This document shows positions 1-8,692 of a stretch of 64,000 bases of DNA, in pieces. The notes below the pieces were generated by a model. It was not told the DNA's origin, did no database searches, and was given only the letters and a program-made list of their open reading frames with translations. Location of the stretch: contig CADDYV010000004.1 of NCBI GenBank assembly GCA_902810695.1, positions 1-64,000 on the forward strand, given 5' to 3'. The stretch's first letter is position 1. The number at the start of each line of letters is the position of its first letter. Both the position numbers and the translations under genes were made by a program. Origin of the DNA: Actinomycetota bacterium. GTDB taxonomy: Bacteria; Actinomycetota; Rubrobacteria; Rubrobacterales; Rubrobacteraceae.

Positions 1-91
1 TGTGCAGCCATAGAGCCGGACAAAGTTGCTTCGCCAGAGGCGGGATCGAAGTGGACTCGAAGCTTACGACCGGTGCTGGATCCCATAGGCG

Positions 92-120
92 TTGCGATGA
101 CCCGTTATTGGTAACATAAT
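92..120 (+). promoter_or_regulatory. Sigma-70-type promoter of the BTAD regulator gene
   Basis: A -35 element TTGCGA (92-97) and a -10 element CATAAT (115-120) are separated by 17 bases. The -10 ends nine bases before the ATG at 130, so the predicted transcript would start about three bases before the start codon and there is no Shine-Dalgarno sequence. The spacer holds an inverted repeat GTTA-TTGG-TAAC (104-115) whose halves resemble the CGTTAC repeats found before other genes here, which could mean autoregulation. Confidence 0.5.
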
Positions 121-129
121 TGTCTTATC

Positions 130-3030
130 ATGTCAGAAGACACGCGGGTTCTCTACGCCAAACTCTTCTTTCTGGGCTCGCCGCGCATCGAGCGAGCGGG
201 AGAAACGTTCGAGGTTGACACGCGCAAGGCTATCGCCCTCCTCGCTTACCTGGCTCTGGAAGGAGGCCGGCATAGCCGGGATGCGCTGGCGGCCCTGCTG
301 TGGCCGGAGCATGGACAGAGCAAAGCACGAGCCGCCCTCCGCCGCACCCTCTCCGCGCTAGGTGAGTTGCGCTCGGATGGCGTTTTGATCTCCGACCGGG
401 AGAGCGTCACCCTCGATCCCGGTGGGGTGTGGGTTGATGCAAACCGCTTCCAGAATCTGCTGGCGGAGTGTAAAAACCACGGCCACCCGGATAACGCCGT
501 GTGCTCCGCATGTCTGCCTCTGCTCTCCGAGGCAGCATCGCTGTACCGAGGCGACTTTCTATCGGGTTTTGGTCTGAGAGATAGCTTCAACTTCGACGAC
601 TGGCAATACTTTCAAGCCGAAGCTCTGCGTCGGGAGCTGGATGGCGCGCTGGACCGGTTGGTAAGAATTCATGGCGCAAGAGGTGAATGGGAAAAAGCCA
701 TCTCGTACGCCCGTAGACGGCTCAATCTGGACCCTTTGAGCGAATCTGCTCACCGCTCGCTGATGCGCGCCTACGCCCTCTCCGGCAACCGCGCCGCCGC
801 CCTGCGCCAGTACAGGGAGTGCGTGCGCTCTCTCGAAAAGGAGCTGGGAGTAGCGCCCCTGGAAGAGACCACCCAACTCTACCGAATCATCGAAGAGGGA
901 GAGAGGCCGGAGCCATTCGAGATGCACGCGGTGCCGGAGGAGCAGCCCCCGGAGGTCGCTCCCGAAGATAGAGGCTCCGCCAGCCTTCTGGTCGGCCGGG
1001 ACGAGGAGCTGCGAATACTGAGTGAAGTGTATGAAGAGTCCGGGGAAGGCCGCCTCGCTATTCTGGAAGGCGAGGCCGGGATAGGCAAGACACGCCTCGC
1101 CGAAGAGTTCATGGACATTGCCAGACGCAGAGGCGCGGTAACGCTCGCCGCGCGGTGCTACCCGGAAGAGGCCAGTCTGGCCTATGGACCGTTCATCGAG
1201 GCGCTGGAGCCCGCGCTGTCCCGACCGGAAGCCGCCGTGAGATTGGGCAACGTCCCGGCCAGATCTCTGGGCGAAGCGGCTAGGCTGCTGCCCGGACTAT
1301 CCAGTCTCTTTCCAGACCTCCCCCCCGTCCTGCCGCTCGAAGCGCCCGGTGCCCGGAGCCGCTTCTTCGAGGGCACGAGCCAGGTACTGCTCGCGGTCTG
1401 CGGGGATACGCCGCCGGGCATCTTGTTTCTCGACGACCTGCAATGGGCAGACGAGGCTTCGCTGGACCTGCTCGCCTACCTGGTAAGGAGGCTGCGCGGC
1501 AGGCCCCTGCTCGTGCTGGCAACCTGGCGCGGCGAAGAGGTTCCGGTAGGCCACCGTCTGCGCAGGCTCGCGCGCGAGGCCCAGCGCACAGGAAGCGCGA
1601 CCATCCTGACGCTTGAACGCCTGGATCGGGCCGCCGTCGCAGAGCTTTCCCGGTCCGTTACGGGCGAGCACGACGGTCTGCACCAGCGCCTGTATGACGA
1701 GACGGAAGGGTTGCCACTCTTCCTGACAGAGTACCTCGCGGCCATCGCAAACGGCGAGATCAAAGCCGAAAGCGGGGACTGGTCGCTACCCGGCGGAGTC
1801 CGGGATCTGCTGGAAGCGCGGCTGCAAACGTTGAGCGAGACAGGAAAGCAACTGGCCGACGCCGCTTCCGCCATCGGGCGCTCCTTCGACTTCGATACCG
1901 TGCGCGAGGCCAGTGGCCGCAGCGAAGAAGAGGCGGTATCCGCGCTGGAGGAGCTGATATCGCACAAGCTGATCCGGGAAATCGCAGGCGGCGAAGGATC
2001 TCCGACGTACGATTTCTCTCACGAGAAGCTGCGAGAGTACGTCTACGAGCAAACCAGCCTCGCCCGCAAACGTCTTTTGCACCGGCGCATCGCCGCGGCG
2101 CTCGCCACGCGCGCACGGCGCATTCGGGAGGTCGGCCCCCTGGCCGCACAGATCTCCCACCACTACCGGCTGGCGGGACAGGAAATCGAAGCGGCGGAGT
2201 ACGCAAAGCTCGCTGGCGAGCACGCCCGCGCCCTCTACGCCAACACCGAGGCTATATCCCACTTCCAGACGGCGCTCGCGCTCGGACACCCGGCCCAGGC
2301 AACCTTGCACGAAGCCATAGGAGACCTCTACACGCTGGCGGGAGAATACGGAACCGCCCTGACCAGCTACGAGACGACTGCCGCTTTATGCGAAGGACGA
2401 TCCCTCGCCAGAGTCGAACATAAGCTGGGCAACGTCCACGCACGCCGGGGTGAGTGGGAACTCGCCGAAGGCCACTACGAGGCAGCAAGACGCGAATACG
2501 GCGACTCCGGTGAAGAACTCGCCCGTCTGTACGCCGACGAGAGCCTGCTCGCCCGCAACCGGGGTAATAAAGGCGAGGCAAGGAGGCTCGCGCACCGGGC
2601 CCTGGAGCTCGCGGAAGCCTCGGGAGACGTTCAGGCGCTCACCCAGGCTCACAACATCCTGGGCATAATCGCCGGAGAGCAGGACCCCGAATCCTCCCGC
2701 CGCCACCTCGAACTCAGCCTGGCGCTATCGGACGAACTCGAAGATCCCGGCGCCAGGGTGGCAGCCCTCAACAATCTGGCCCTGGCGCTCAGGAGCAACG
2801 GAGAGATCGAGCGGGCACTCGAACTTACCCGTACCGCCCTGGAGCTTTGCTCGCATATCGGCGACCGCCACCGCGAGGCGGCGCTGCACAATAACCTGGC
2901 AGACCTTCTGCACGACGCCGGACACCGGGAAGATTCCATGGCACACCTGGAGCAGGCCGTGAAGATCTTCGCCGAGATCGGTGAAGAAGGAGAGCTGCAA
3001 CCCGAGATCTGGAAGCTCGTCGAGTGGTAA
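130..3030 (+). CDS. BTAD/AAA transcriptional regulator with TPR-like repeats (AfsR/SARP-type)
   Basis: This 966-residue protein is a large cytoplasmic transcription regulator. Residues 1 to about 100 form an OmpR-like winged helix and about 100-260 a bacterial transcriptional activator domain (BTAD), the pair that defines SARP/AfsR proteins. An AAA-type NTPase follows, with Walker A GEAGIGKT at 314-321 and a Walker B-like GILFLDDLQWADE at 430-442. The last 280 or so residues are helical repeats of TPR type. Known family members bind direct heptamer repeats with about 11-bp period and recruit RNA polymerase; the NTPase and TPR parts usually gate this activity. The ATG at 130 lacks a ribosome site but has a close -10 element, so translation may be leaderless. 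The ligand and targets are unknown; CGTAACG repeats at 3476-3505 and 20568-20586 are candidate sites. Confidence 0.85.
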   Translation: MSEDTRVLYAKLFFLGSPRIERAGETFEVDTRKAIALLAYLALEGGRHSRDALAALLWPEHGQSKARAALRRTLSALGELRSDGVLISDRESVTLDPGGVWVDANRFQNLLAECKNHGHPDNAVCSACLPLLSEAASLYRGDFLSGFGLRDSFNFDDWQYFQAEALRRELDGALDRLVRIHGARGEWEKAISYARRRLNLDPLSESAHRSLMRAYALSGNRAAALRQYRECVRSLEKELGVAPLEETTQLYRIIEEGERPEPFEMHAVPEEQPPEVAPEDRGSASLLVGRDEELRILSEVYEESGEGRLAILEGEAGIGKTRLAEEFMDIARRRGAVTLAARCYPEEASLAYGPFIEALEPALSRPEAAVRLGNVPARSLGEAARLLPGLSSLFPDLPPVLPLEAPGARSRFFEGTSQVLLAVCGDTPPGILFLDDLQWADEASLDLLAYLVRRLRGRPLLVLATWRGEEVPVGHRLRRLAREAQRTGSATILTLERLDRAAVAELSRSVTGEHDGLHQRLYDETEGLPLFLTEYLAAIANGEIKAESGDWSLPGGVRDLLEARLQTLSETGKQLADAASAIGRSFDFDTVREASGRSEEEAVSALEELISHKLIREIAGGEGSPTYDFSHEKLREYVYEQTSLARKRLLHRRIAAALATRARRIREVGPLAAQISHHYRLAGQEIEAAEYAKLAGEHARALYANTEAISHFQTALALGHPAQATLHEAIGDLYTLAGEYGTALTSYETTAALCEGRSLARVEHKLGNVHARRGEWELAEGHYEAARREYGDSGEELARLYADESLLARNRGNKGEARRLAHRALELAEASGDVQALTQAHNILGIIAGEQDPESSRRHLELSLALSDELEDPGARVAALNNLALALRSNGEIERALELTRTALELCSHIGDRHREAALHNNLADLLHDAGHREDSMAHLEQAVKIFAEIGEEGELQPEIWKLVEW

Positions 3031-3032
3031 GG

Positions 3033-3061
3033 AGCTATCGCCCGCTAGATTTGCGATAGCT
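3033..3061. terminator. Bidirectional hairpin between convergent genes
   Basis: A perfect 9-bp inverted repeat (AGCTATCGC at 3033-3041, GCGATAGCT at 3053-3061) with an 11-base loop sits between the stop codons of two convergent genes and includes the stop of the minus-strand gene. There is no T-run on either side, so intrinsic termination is plausible but not canonical. Confidence 0.5.
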
Positions 3062-3419
3062 GGCACAACGTAAGGGACCCGTCCTCGCCCAGATCTTCCC
3101 TTAGAGTCATGTCTTCCTCTAAGGAACTCTCCTCTTCGAGCATCTCCACCAGGATGTATCGGGCGCGCCCGTCGCCATACTCGAGAACCTTCGGGCCATC
3201 CGGGGCCGGGCGGCGGATGTAGAGCCCGATCATACCCACCAACAGCAGCATCATGGCGAACAAGATTAAACCTCCACCGACCGCGCCGTAGCCCGTCGGA
3301 GTTCCCTGGCTGAGGTAGGGGATGTAGACGGGCAGCCCCGAGAGGTCGGAGAGCACCATGAACAGCCCGCCCGCGATGGCCGCCGGACCGATCCACCGAA
3401 AGATCGTCGAGAACTTCAT
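3045..3419 (-). CDS. Small two-helix membrane protein of unknown function
   Basis: The 124-residue product has two hydrophobic segments (about residues 9-30 and 45-68), followed by a cytoplasmic-looking tail of about 55 residues rich in Glu and Asp. No family is recognised. The ATG at 3419 is preceded by GGGAG eight bases upstream. The gene is convergent with the BTAD regulator, and its promoter region carries three copies of a CGTAACG-like heptamer at 11-12 bp spacing, which makes it a candidate direct target of that regulator. A role in envelope stress or in signalling with the neighbouring regulator is speculation. Confidence 0.6.
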   Translation of the reverse strand: MKFSTIFRWIGPAAIAGGLFMVLSDLSGLPVYIPYLSQGTPTGYGAVGGGLILFAMMLLLVGMIGLYIRRPAPDGPKVLEYGDGRARYILVEMLEEESSLEEDMTLREDLGEDGSLTLCQLSQI

Positions 3420-3460
3420 CTCCGCTGCTCCCTTCTCGCTTGGAAAACGTTTCTGACTCC

Positions 3461-3505
3461 ATGCTACAGAGCAGCCGTTACGAGCTCGTTACAAAGAGCG
3501 TTACG
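3461..3505 (-). promoter_or_regulatory. Three tandem CGTAACG-like repeats with a downstream -10 element
   Basis: Read on the minus strand, CGTAACG (3499-3505), TGTAACG (3487-3493) and CGTAACG (3476-3482) are arranged head to tail with periods of 12 and 11 bp. A possible -10 TAGCAT (3461-3466) follows nine bases after the last repeat, and there is no good -35. Heptamers on one DNA face in place of a -35 resemble SARP-type activator sites. The stretch 3506-3665 holds no supported gene. Confidence 0.5.
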
Positions 3506-3665
3506 GGAGAACTTTTCTGGAAAATTTATCTTTATTTCCCGGATGAGCGCAGCCACCGAGCTCCCCTCGTCACACTTCCTGCGTTAGAAACTGCGGTTTA
3601 TGAACCCGTGCCCGGCCTTCTCAAGGCGTTGAAAGTACACAAAATTCTATAAATCAGGGCCGGCA

Positions 3666-4031
3666 CTACTCGAATATCAGCCAGGAACCTTTGATCTCCG
3701 CCTCTCTCCGGCCGCCCTCGCTGCCCGGAACCACGCCCACCAGCCGGGTATAGCCGTCTGCGAACTCCCGCAAGGCCTTTCCAGCCTCTTCGGAGTGCAC
3801 GACAAACACGACCTTGTGCTCTTTCACCGCTTCTTCCAGCGAAAGCTCGCGTTCTTCCTGCTCCTCGGTGGTCTGCACCAGCATTTTCTCGCGCTCGGCT
3901 GCCTCCGCCCACAGCTCATCCCGGTGCGCCTGAAGCTCAGTCTCGCGGGCCATCATCCGCCTCTGCCAGTCCTCCATGTGCTGCTCGATCCTGTGCAGCA
4001 ATCTCTCGATAGAGGTCCCTCGTTTGCTCAC
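3666..4031 (-). CDS. Coiled-coil hypothetical protein
   Basis: The 121-residue product is not recognised. Its first half (about residues 6-65) is a charged amphipathic helix with coiled-coil character, and its second half is a small alpha/beta-looking segment. The start is set at GTG 4031 because AAAGGAG lies six bases upstream; the TTG at 4037 would abut the ribosome site directly. The cytoplasm is the likely location, since there is no signal peptide or membrane helix. It is flanked by same-strand genes with gaps of 68 and 246 bases, so it may be transcribed alone or with the gene upstream. Confidence 0.6.
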   Translation of the reverse strand: MSKRGTSIERLLHRIEQHMEDWQRRMMARETELQAHRDELWAEAAEREKMLVQTTEEQEERELSLEEAVKEHKVVFVVHSEEAGKALREFADGYTRLVGVVPGSEGGRREAEIKGSWLIFE

Positions 4032-4099
4032 AACCAACTCCTTTCCTCGACTTTTTCACTTACATCAATAACGACCATAGCCATCGTGCTCACCGAGAA

Positions 4100-5557
4100 C
4101 TACATGCTACCCTGCTCCCACTCCGCCGCGCGCATTCCCTTTGAAATTCCATACCGTGATGAAACAACTACCAGGCCAAGGTCGCGGGCGATCTGACGTG
4201 CCGCTATCCCCACGATTGATGTAAACGTCGGGTAGGCCAGCTCGACATCCGCCAGATCTTCCACCGGCATATTCGCCCGCATGGCGGTTGCGACTATCTG
4301 GACGACCTCCACGGCCTGCTCGCCCACGATGTGCGCACCCAGCACGCGGCGCGAGGAGCGGCTCACGATGAGCTTGCAAAATCCCTCCGTACGCCCGTCT
4401 ATGACGCCGCGGTCCAGATCCGAGTACGGCACGACGGCAACAGCGCAATCGTGGTTCTCCCGCGCCTGGTGCTCGGTCAGGCCCACGCTGGCGTACTCCG
4501 GGTCGGTGAAGCCGCCGTGAGGTACGATCTCATGCTGGTAGACCCGCTCGCCCCCCAGAACCGCCTTCTCCGCAACCAGGTTACCCTCATAGGTCGCACT
4601 CTGCACCAGCATCATGCGCCCGGTTATATCCCCGGCAGCAAAGACGTGAGGCGCGCTGGTCCGCAAAGAGTTATCAACCTTGATGTAGCCGCCCTCGGTC
4701 TCCACACCCGCCGCACCGAGGTTCAGCCGCTCCAGGTTTCCGACCCATCCGACACAGAGCACCACAGCCTCCGTATCCAGCAGGCAGGTCTCACCCGCTC
4801 TCGTGTAGGCAAGCCTGAGTCCATCGCCGTCCTCTTCGATTCGCTCTATGCCGCCGATCCCGGTGATAACCTCGATCCCCCTCCGCTCGAACGCTTCCGT
4901 AACACCGCCAGAGATCACCTCATCCTCCGCAGCCAGGATGCGCGGAGCAACTTCCAACAGCCTCACCCGCGCCCCGAACGTGGCAAAGACCGAGGCCAGC
5001 TGGCAACCCGTTGCCGCTCCCCCTACCACCGCGACCGAGCGCGGCAGCTTCTCCAGCTTCCAGATGTCGCTGTGGGTCAGGGCGTACTCTCCTCCGGGCA
5101 GGGGTATCCTCCGGGCGTGCCCTCCGGCGCACAGGATAAACTTCTCTCCCCGCAAACTCGTTCCATCCTCAAGCGCGAGCATGTACGGTTCGACGAACCG
5201 GGCGTCTCCGGCCCGATCGAATACCCCCACCCCCGCCGCTTCGAGCCGGCCTTTGATCTGCTTTTTCTCCTGAACCTCGTATACGATGCGCTGCGTCCGG
5301 TTCAAGAGCCGCGCGAAATCCACTTCGGGCGGCCCGCCTTCGAGACCGTAGGCGGCGAACTGTCCGGCGTCGCGCACCAGCCTCGCGGCGTGTGCAAGCA
5401 CGCGGGTCGGGACGCATCCGTCGCCTACGCAGGTTCCTCCGAGATTGCCTCGCTCGACCAGCGCCACCGCCGCACCCAGCTCCCGCGCACGCAGCGCCGC
5501 CGTTACTCCGGCTGGTCCGCCCCCGATGACCACAATTTCAAACGCGGCGTCAACCAA
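4100..5557 (-). CDS. FAD-dependent pyridine nucleotide-disulfide oxidoreductase
   Basis: The 485-residue protein belongs to the class I pyridine nucleotide-disulfide oxidoreductases (dihydrolipoamide dehydrogenase, mercuric reductase, glutathione reductase). The FAD-binding GGGPAG lies near residue 12, the redox-active pair is C43 and C48 in a CVGDGC motif, the NAD(P)-binding VVGGAATG is near residue 178, and a second FAD motif with AAGD is near 310. The dimerisation domain has AYPTF where lipoamide dehydrogenases have AHPT, so the catalytic His of that group is replaced by Tyr. This argues against lipoamide dehydrogenase; the true substrate is unknown. The TTG start has GAGG seven bases upstream. 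It is separated by 154 bases from the membrane-paralogue run. Confidence 0.8.
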   Translation of the reverse strand: MVDAAFEIVVIGGGPAGVTAALRARELGAAVALVERGNLGGTCVGDGCVPTRVLAHAARLVRDAGQFAAYGLEGGPPEVDFARLLNRTQRIVYEVQEKKQIKGRLEAAGVGVFDRAGDARFVEPYMLALEDGTSLRGEKFILCAGGHARRIPLPGGEYALTHSDIWKLEKLPRSVAVVGGAATGCQLASVFATFGARVRLLEVAPRILAAEDEVISGGVTEAFERRGIEVITGIGGIERIEEDGDGLRLAYTRAGETCLLDTEAVVLCVGWVGNLERLNLGAAGVETEGGYIKVDNSLRTSAPHVFAAGDITGRMMLVQSATYEGNLVAEKAVLGGERVYQHEIVPHGGFTDPEYASVGLTEHQARENHDCAVAVVPYSDLDRGVIDGRTEGFCKLIVSRSSRRVLGAHIVGEQAVEVVQIVATAMRANMPVEDLADVELAYPTFTSIVGIAARQIARDLGLVVVSSRYGISKGMRAAEWEQGSM

Positions 5558-5711
5558 GACTTATCCTCATCTGAGATCTCCGGCTACTCATGGCCGGGGA
5601 TTGATGTTTCCATGTCTGCTCTCCTCTCATCTCTGCCCTGGCGTAACCAATGACCGTCCCCGAACGTTACGGAGAGCACTACCGAAGAAGTCTTCCGTAG
5701 AAGGTTCGACG

Positions 5712-6911
5712 CTACTCCCCAGGACGTAGCCACAGCGACACGTGCGCCGGGTGCACGGTTTCGTAAACCACGCCTATCAGATCTCTACTCAATGCGTCCA
5801 GGTCCGCCTCGCTCCGCAGTCTCCTGCCGAAGGCTTCGAGCGTCTTTTGCGCGTCGTATTTGCGGCGGTAGAAACGGCGGTCTATGAGGGTCTGTATGCG
5901 ATGGCGCAGGGGGTTGAACAGCGCCGCGATAGCCAGCGTCGAAGCTGCGACCGCGAGATGTGGCTGCCGCCCTACAACGTCGTGGAACACGTGCTGGAGC
6001 GATATCACACTGCCGAGGTAGATGAGTCCCAGCGAAACGCTCAAAGTCCCGTAGACCAGCGTGCGGTTGATGATCAAATCAATGTCGTAGAGCCGGTAGC
6101 GCAGAATGGCGATGGCGACTGCGGTGGGCAGCCCCACGATGCCCACTATGAACAGCGCGTAACCGCCCCACTTTACCCAGGGATCACCACCGGTAGCCTC
6201 GGCTATGGTATAGGTGAGGATGGCGCCGCTGGAAGCGAGTGCGGCGGCGTAGGCGAACCACTTGAGTTGCTGACGCTCCTCTGCCACCGCACGACGCATC
6301 CGCAAAAGCAGCGAGGCAGCGGCTACCAGCGTGGGAACGAGGACAAGCCAGTTGACCAGCCAGACGACATCCACGCCACCCGAAATCCCGAGCGGATTCT
6401 GTATCGAACCGAGCCCGTCAACAGGACCGGGTGAGAGGGCCGTCGCAACCGCCCCCAACAAGACCAGAGACACGCTCAGGTAGGCGAAGAATCTCCAGCG
6501 CGGAGAAGGCAGCCTCCCGTCGGGAAAGAGCAATCCCAGAAACACGAAAAGCCCGAGATAGAAAACCCAGATCCAGGCTCGCACCCACGCCGCCGCCTCT
6601 CCACCCGGCAGCGTGCCAGGCGCCGCCACAAGCGCATAGGTAGCGTACTCGGCAACGAAATGATCCGCGGCTACCGAGAGCCCTATCGCACAGAAGATCC
6701 ACCCGATAACGTTCTCGGGACGGCGAGAAGATATCACGGCTCCGATCACCGAGAAGACCGCCGCGATCACGGTGTCCTCCAACCAGTAGTCGAAGATGTG
6801 GACACCGGGATGCAGGCGGTTCAAAACCAGCAGAATGAGGCTAATCGCCGTCAGAGCAGTTGAGAGAACCCACGCCAGAAGGGCGATGCGGGGCACCCCC
6901 CGGGCTTTCAC
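5712..6911 (-). CDS. Membrane receptor paralogue 1 (type A) with half-GAF tail
   Basis: The 399-residue product has about ten hydrophobic segments and a cytoplasmic tail. Landmarks shared with six neighbours are RRPENVIGW after the second segment, LLFPDGRLPSPRW, a cytoplasmic loop with ERQQLKW, LYDIDLIINRTLVYG, and after the last segment FYRRKYDAQKTLEAF followed by VHPAHVSLWL close to the C-terminus. The tail of about 45 residues resembles the first helix and strand of a GAF domain, and then the protein stops. There is no kinase, phosphatase or cyclase domain. GTG at 6911 overlaps the TAG of the upstream gene by one base (TAGTG). It is the last gene of the run. A sensor role is inferred. Confidence 0.75.
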   Translation of the reverse strand: MKARGVPRIALLAWVLSTALTAISLILLVLNRLHPGVHIFDYWLEDTVIAAVFSVIGAVISSRRPENVIGWIFCAIGLSVAADHFVAEYATYALVAAPGTLPGGEAAAWVRAWIWVFYLGLFVFLGLLFPDGRLPSPRWRFFAYLSVSLVLLGAVATALSPGPVDGLGSIQNPLGISGGVDVVWLVNWLVLVPTLVAAASLLLRMRRAVAEERQQLKWFAYAAALASSGAILTYTIAEATGGDPWVKWGGYALFIVGIVGLPTAVAIAILRYRLYDIDLIINRTLVYGTLSVSLGLIYLGSVISLQHVFHDVVGRQPHLAVAASTLAIAALFNPLRHRIQTLIDRRFYRRKYDAQKTLEAFGRRLRSEADLDALSRDLIGVVYETVHPAHVSLWLRPGE

Positions 6912-8197
6912 TATTTTTCCTTGCCTTCAGGCTTACACAGCCACAGCGACACGTGTTCCGGTTGCATCGTCTCTCTTACGGTGGTCAGCAAATCCTGCTT
7001 TATTATGCGCAGGTCCGTCTCGTCGCGCAACCTGGCGCCGAAAGCGGAGAGCATCTTCCGGGCGTCGTACTTATCGCGGTAGAAGCGGTGGTCTATAAAA
7101 GCCTGGGTGCGGCCTCGCAGCGGGCTGAACAGGACCGCGATCGCGAGCGTCGAGGCAACCACCGCAAGCTCAGACTTCTGACCGATGAGCGCGAGCAAGG
7201 CGTATTGAAGCACTACGGTCCCGCCGATGTAGAGGGCCAGCAGCATCGCCGTCAGCAAACCGTAGACGAGCGTGCGGTTGATGATGAAGTCTATATCGAA
7301 GAGGCGGTAGCGGAGTATGGAAACCCCGACAGACAGCGGTATGAGCAACATGAACCCTATAGATGCCGTCGCGCTCGCGAAGTCCGCAAACGTCCCCGGT
7401 TGAAGAGATGGAAAAACAACCTGGAGTGCTATCACACCCAGATACCCTGCGATCGCCAGCGCAAAGCCGAAGGCGACCCACTTCGTCTGCTGACGCTCCA
7501 CGTGCCTAGACACCCGCCGGTAGCGGTGGACCTGCGCCACCACGCCGGTCAGCAGCCAGCCCATCAAGAAGAGCGTGTAAGGGAGAGCAGGCCAGTTATC
7601 CGCGATGAACCGGGAGCCCGGAAACAGCGAAGCGAGCACCGTATACGCGACGAGCAGCAAAGCCGCCCACCGCGTCCAGCGCGGCACAAAGCGCCCGTTC
7701 GGGAAAAGATAGAAGAAGACGAACACCAGCATAAAGCTGAGCGAACCAAGAAAGCCGTTCAACCAGCTCAATGCCGGATACGATTTCCCTAGCGCCTGGA
7801 TAGAACCTGGAAAAGTAGCTCCGAACAGCACCAGCAAGAGCGAGACCAAAAGCGCCATCCGGTCATAGGAACGCCGCCAGAAGATGACCGCACCCACCAC
7901 GAAGCACACGCTCGCCAACACCACACCCAGCGCGACGTAATACCAGGCATAGAACTCTACGGAGAGTCCCATGTGCTCCAGGTTGGCGCGGGCCAGTTCC
8001 CGGTAGGAGGCGTTATGGATGATAGACAGCGTGAGAAACTCGGCGTGGTAAGCGGGCAGACTCGCCGCGAACAGCACCACGGACAGCAACGCTATCGCCA
8101 GCCACACTACCCTGGCACCGGCAAGCCAGCCCCCGGATGACACGCTCCATCCGGAAACACCGCCTCCCGAAATGCCTCGACCACCCCGCCATCTCAT
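6911..8197 (-). CDS. Membrane receptor paralogue 2 (type B) with half-GAF tail
   Basis: This 428-residue paralogue differs from type A in its N-terminal half. A long loop of about 50 residues between the first two hydrophobic segments probably faces the outside, followed by AVIFWRRSYDRMALLVS and YLFPNGRFVPRWTRW. The second half matches the family: VERQQTKW, LFDIDFIINRTLVYG, FYRDKYDARKM, then a tail ending in ETMQPEHVSLWL plus nine residues. Its closest relative in the window is the 11143-12444 gene. The start is 54 bases downstream of the SnoaL-like gene, the only real gap within the receptor run. The extracytoplasmic loop is a candidate ligand-binding region; no ligand is known. Confidence 0.75.
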   Translation of the reverse strand: MRWRGGRGISGGGVSGWSVSSGGWLAGARVVWLAIALLSVVLFAASLPAYHAEFLTLSIIHNASYRELARANLEHMGLSVEFYAWYYVALGVVLASVCFVVGAVIFWRRSYDRMALLVSLLLVLFGATFPGSIQALGKSYPALSWLNGFLGSLSFMLVFVFFYLFPNGRFVPRWTRWAALLLVAYTVLASLFPGSRFIADNWPALPYTLFLMGWLLTGVVAQVHRYRRVSRHVERQQTKWVAFGFALAIAGYLGVIALQVVFPSLQPGTFADFASATASIGFMLLIPLSVGVSILRYRLFDIDFIINRTLVYGLLTAMLLALYIGGTVVLQYALLALIGQKSELAVVASTLAIAVLFSPLRGRTQAFIDHRFYRDKYDARKMLSAFGARLRDETDLRIIKQDLLTTVRETMQPEHVSLWLCKPEGKEK

Positions 8198-8251
8198 CGG
8201 TTTCTGCCCCTATTCATGCAGTCTGGCGCGCCTTTGTGCCCGCGTCTCAGG

Positions 8252-8692
8252 CTACCATCTCCAGGGAGGCCAGCGCCAGAACTGCGTACCGGGCTTGATC
8301 TCCTGCTCGGCAAGCAGGGCTTCCCACAGGAGCCAGGTCTCTTCGATCCTTCCCCCGGAAACGCGGCTGATGCTTATTCCGTTGAGCTCTAGTTGTCCAT
8401 CGCCGGAGGATGATTCCTGCGCCACATCCTGGGCTGGCACGTGGATCTTGAAGCGGGTTACCACTTTCCCCTCTTCCGCGGAGATTTGGTCCTCGATGGT
8501 GATCCTGGTGTCTGGCACGGCGGCCTGGACTTCAGAGAGAATCTCCCGCAGTCTGTCAACTCCGCGGTCTTTCCTGTCGGCCAGATCGTGGAGCACGTAG
8601 CCAGGAGCGAAGATGTCATCCATCGCCTCGAAGTTGCCCTGGTTGTACACCTCATCCCAGAACCTGTTGACGGTCTTCTCGTTTTCTTTCAT
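8252..8692 (-). CDS. SnoaL-like (NTF2-fold) protein embedded in the receptor array
   Basis: The 146-residue product looks like a SnoaL-like/ester-cyclase NTF2-fold protein: FWDEVYNQGNFEAMDDIFAP and YVLHDL at the N-terminus and a C-terminal strand pattern ending in WLLWEALLAEQ, typical of the family. The fold forms a small hydrophobic pocket and serves as an enzyme or a ligand-binding module. Its ATG overlaps the TGA of the upstream receptor gene by one base (TGATG), so the two are translationally coupled. Its placement between two receptor genes suggests that it acts with them, perhaps as a soluble small-molecule binder or modifying enzyme. That is inference. Confidence 0.7.
   Translation of the reverse strand: MKENEKTVNRFWDEVYNQGNFEAMDDIFAPGYVLHDLADRKDRGVDRLREILSEVQAAVPDTRITIEDQISAEEGKVVTRFKIHVPAQDVAQESSSGDGQLELNGISISRVSGGRIEETWLLWEALLAEQEIKPGTQFWRWPPWRW

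Noticed and set aside
3440-3652. A 70-residue plus-strand frame over the CGTTAC repeats
   Set aside because: It has no ribosome site, and the stretch is better explained as a control region of the minus-strand gene.
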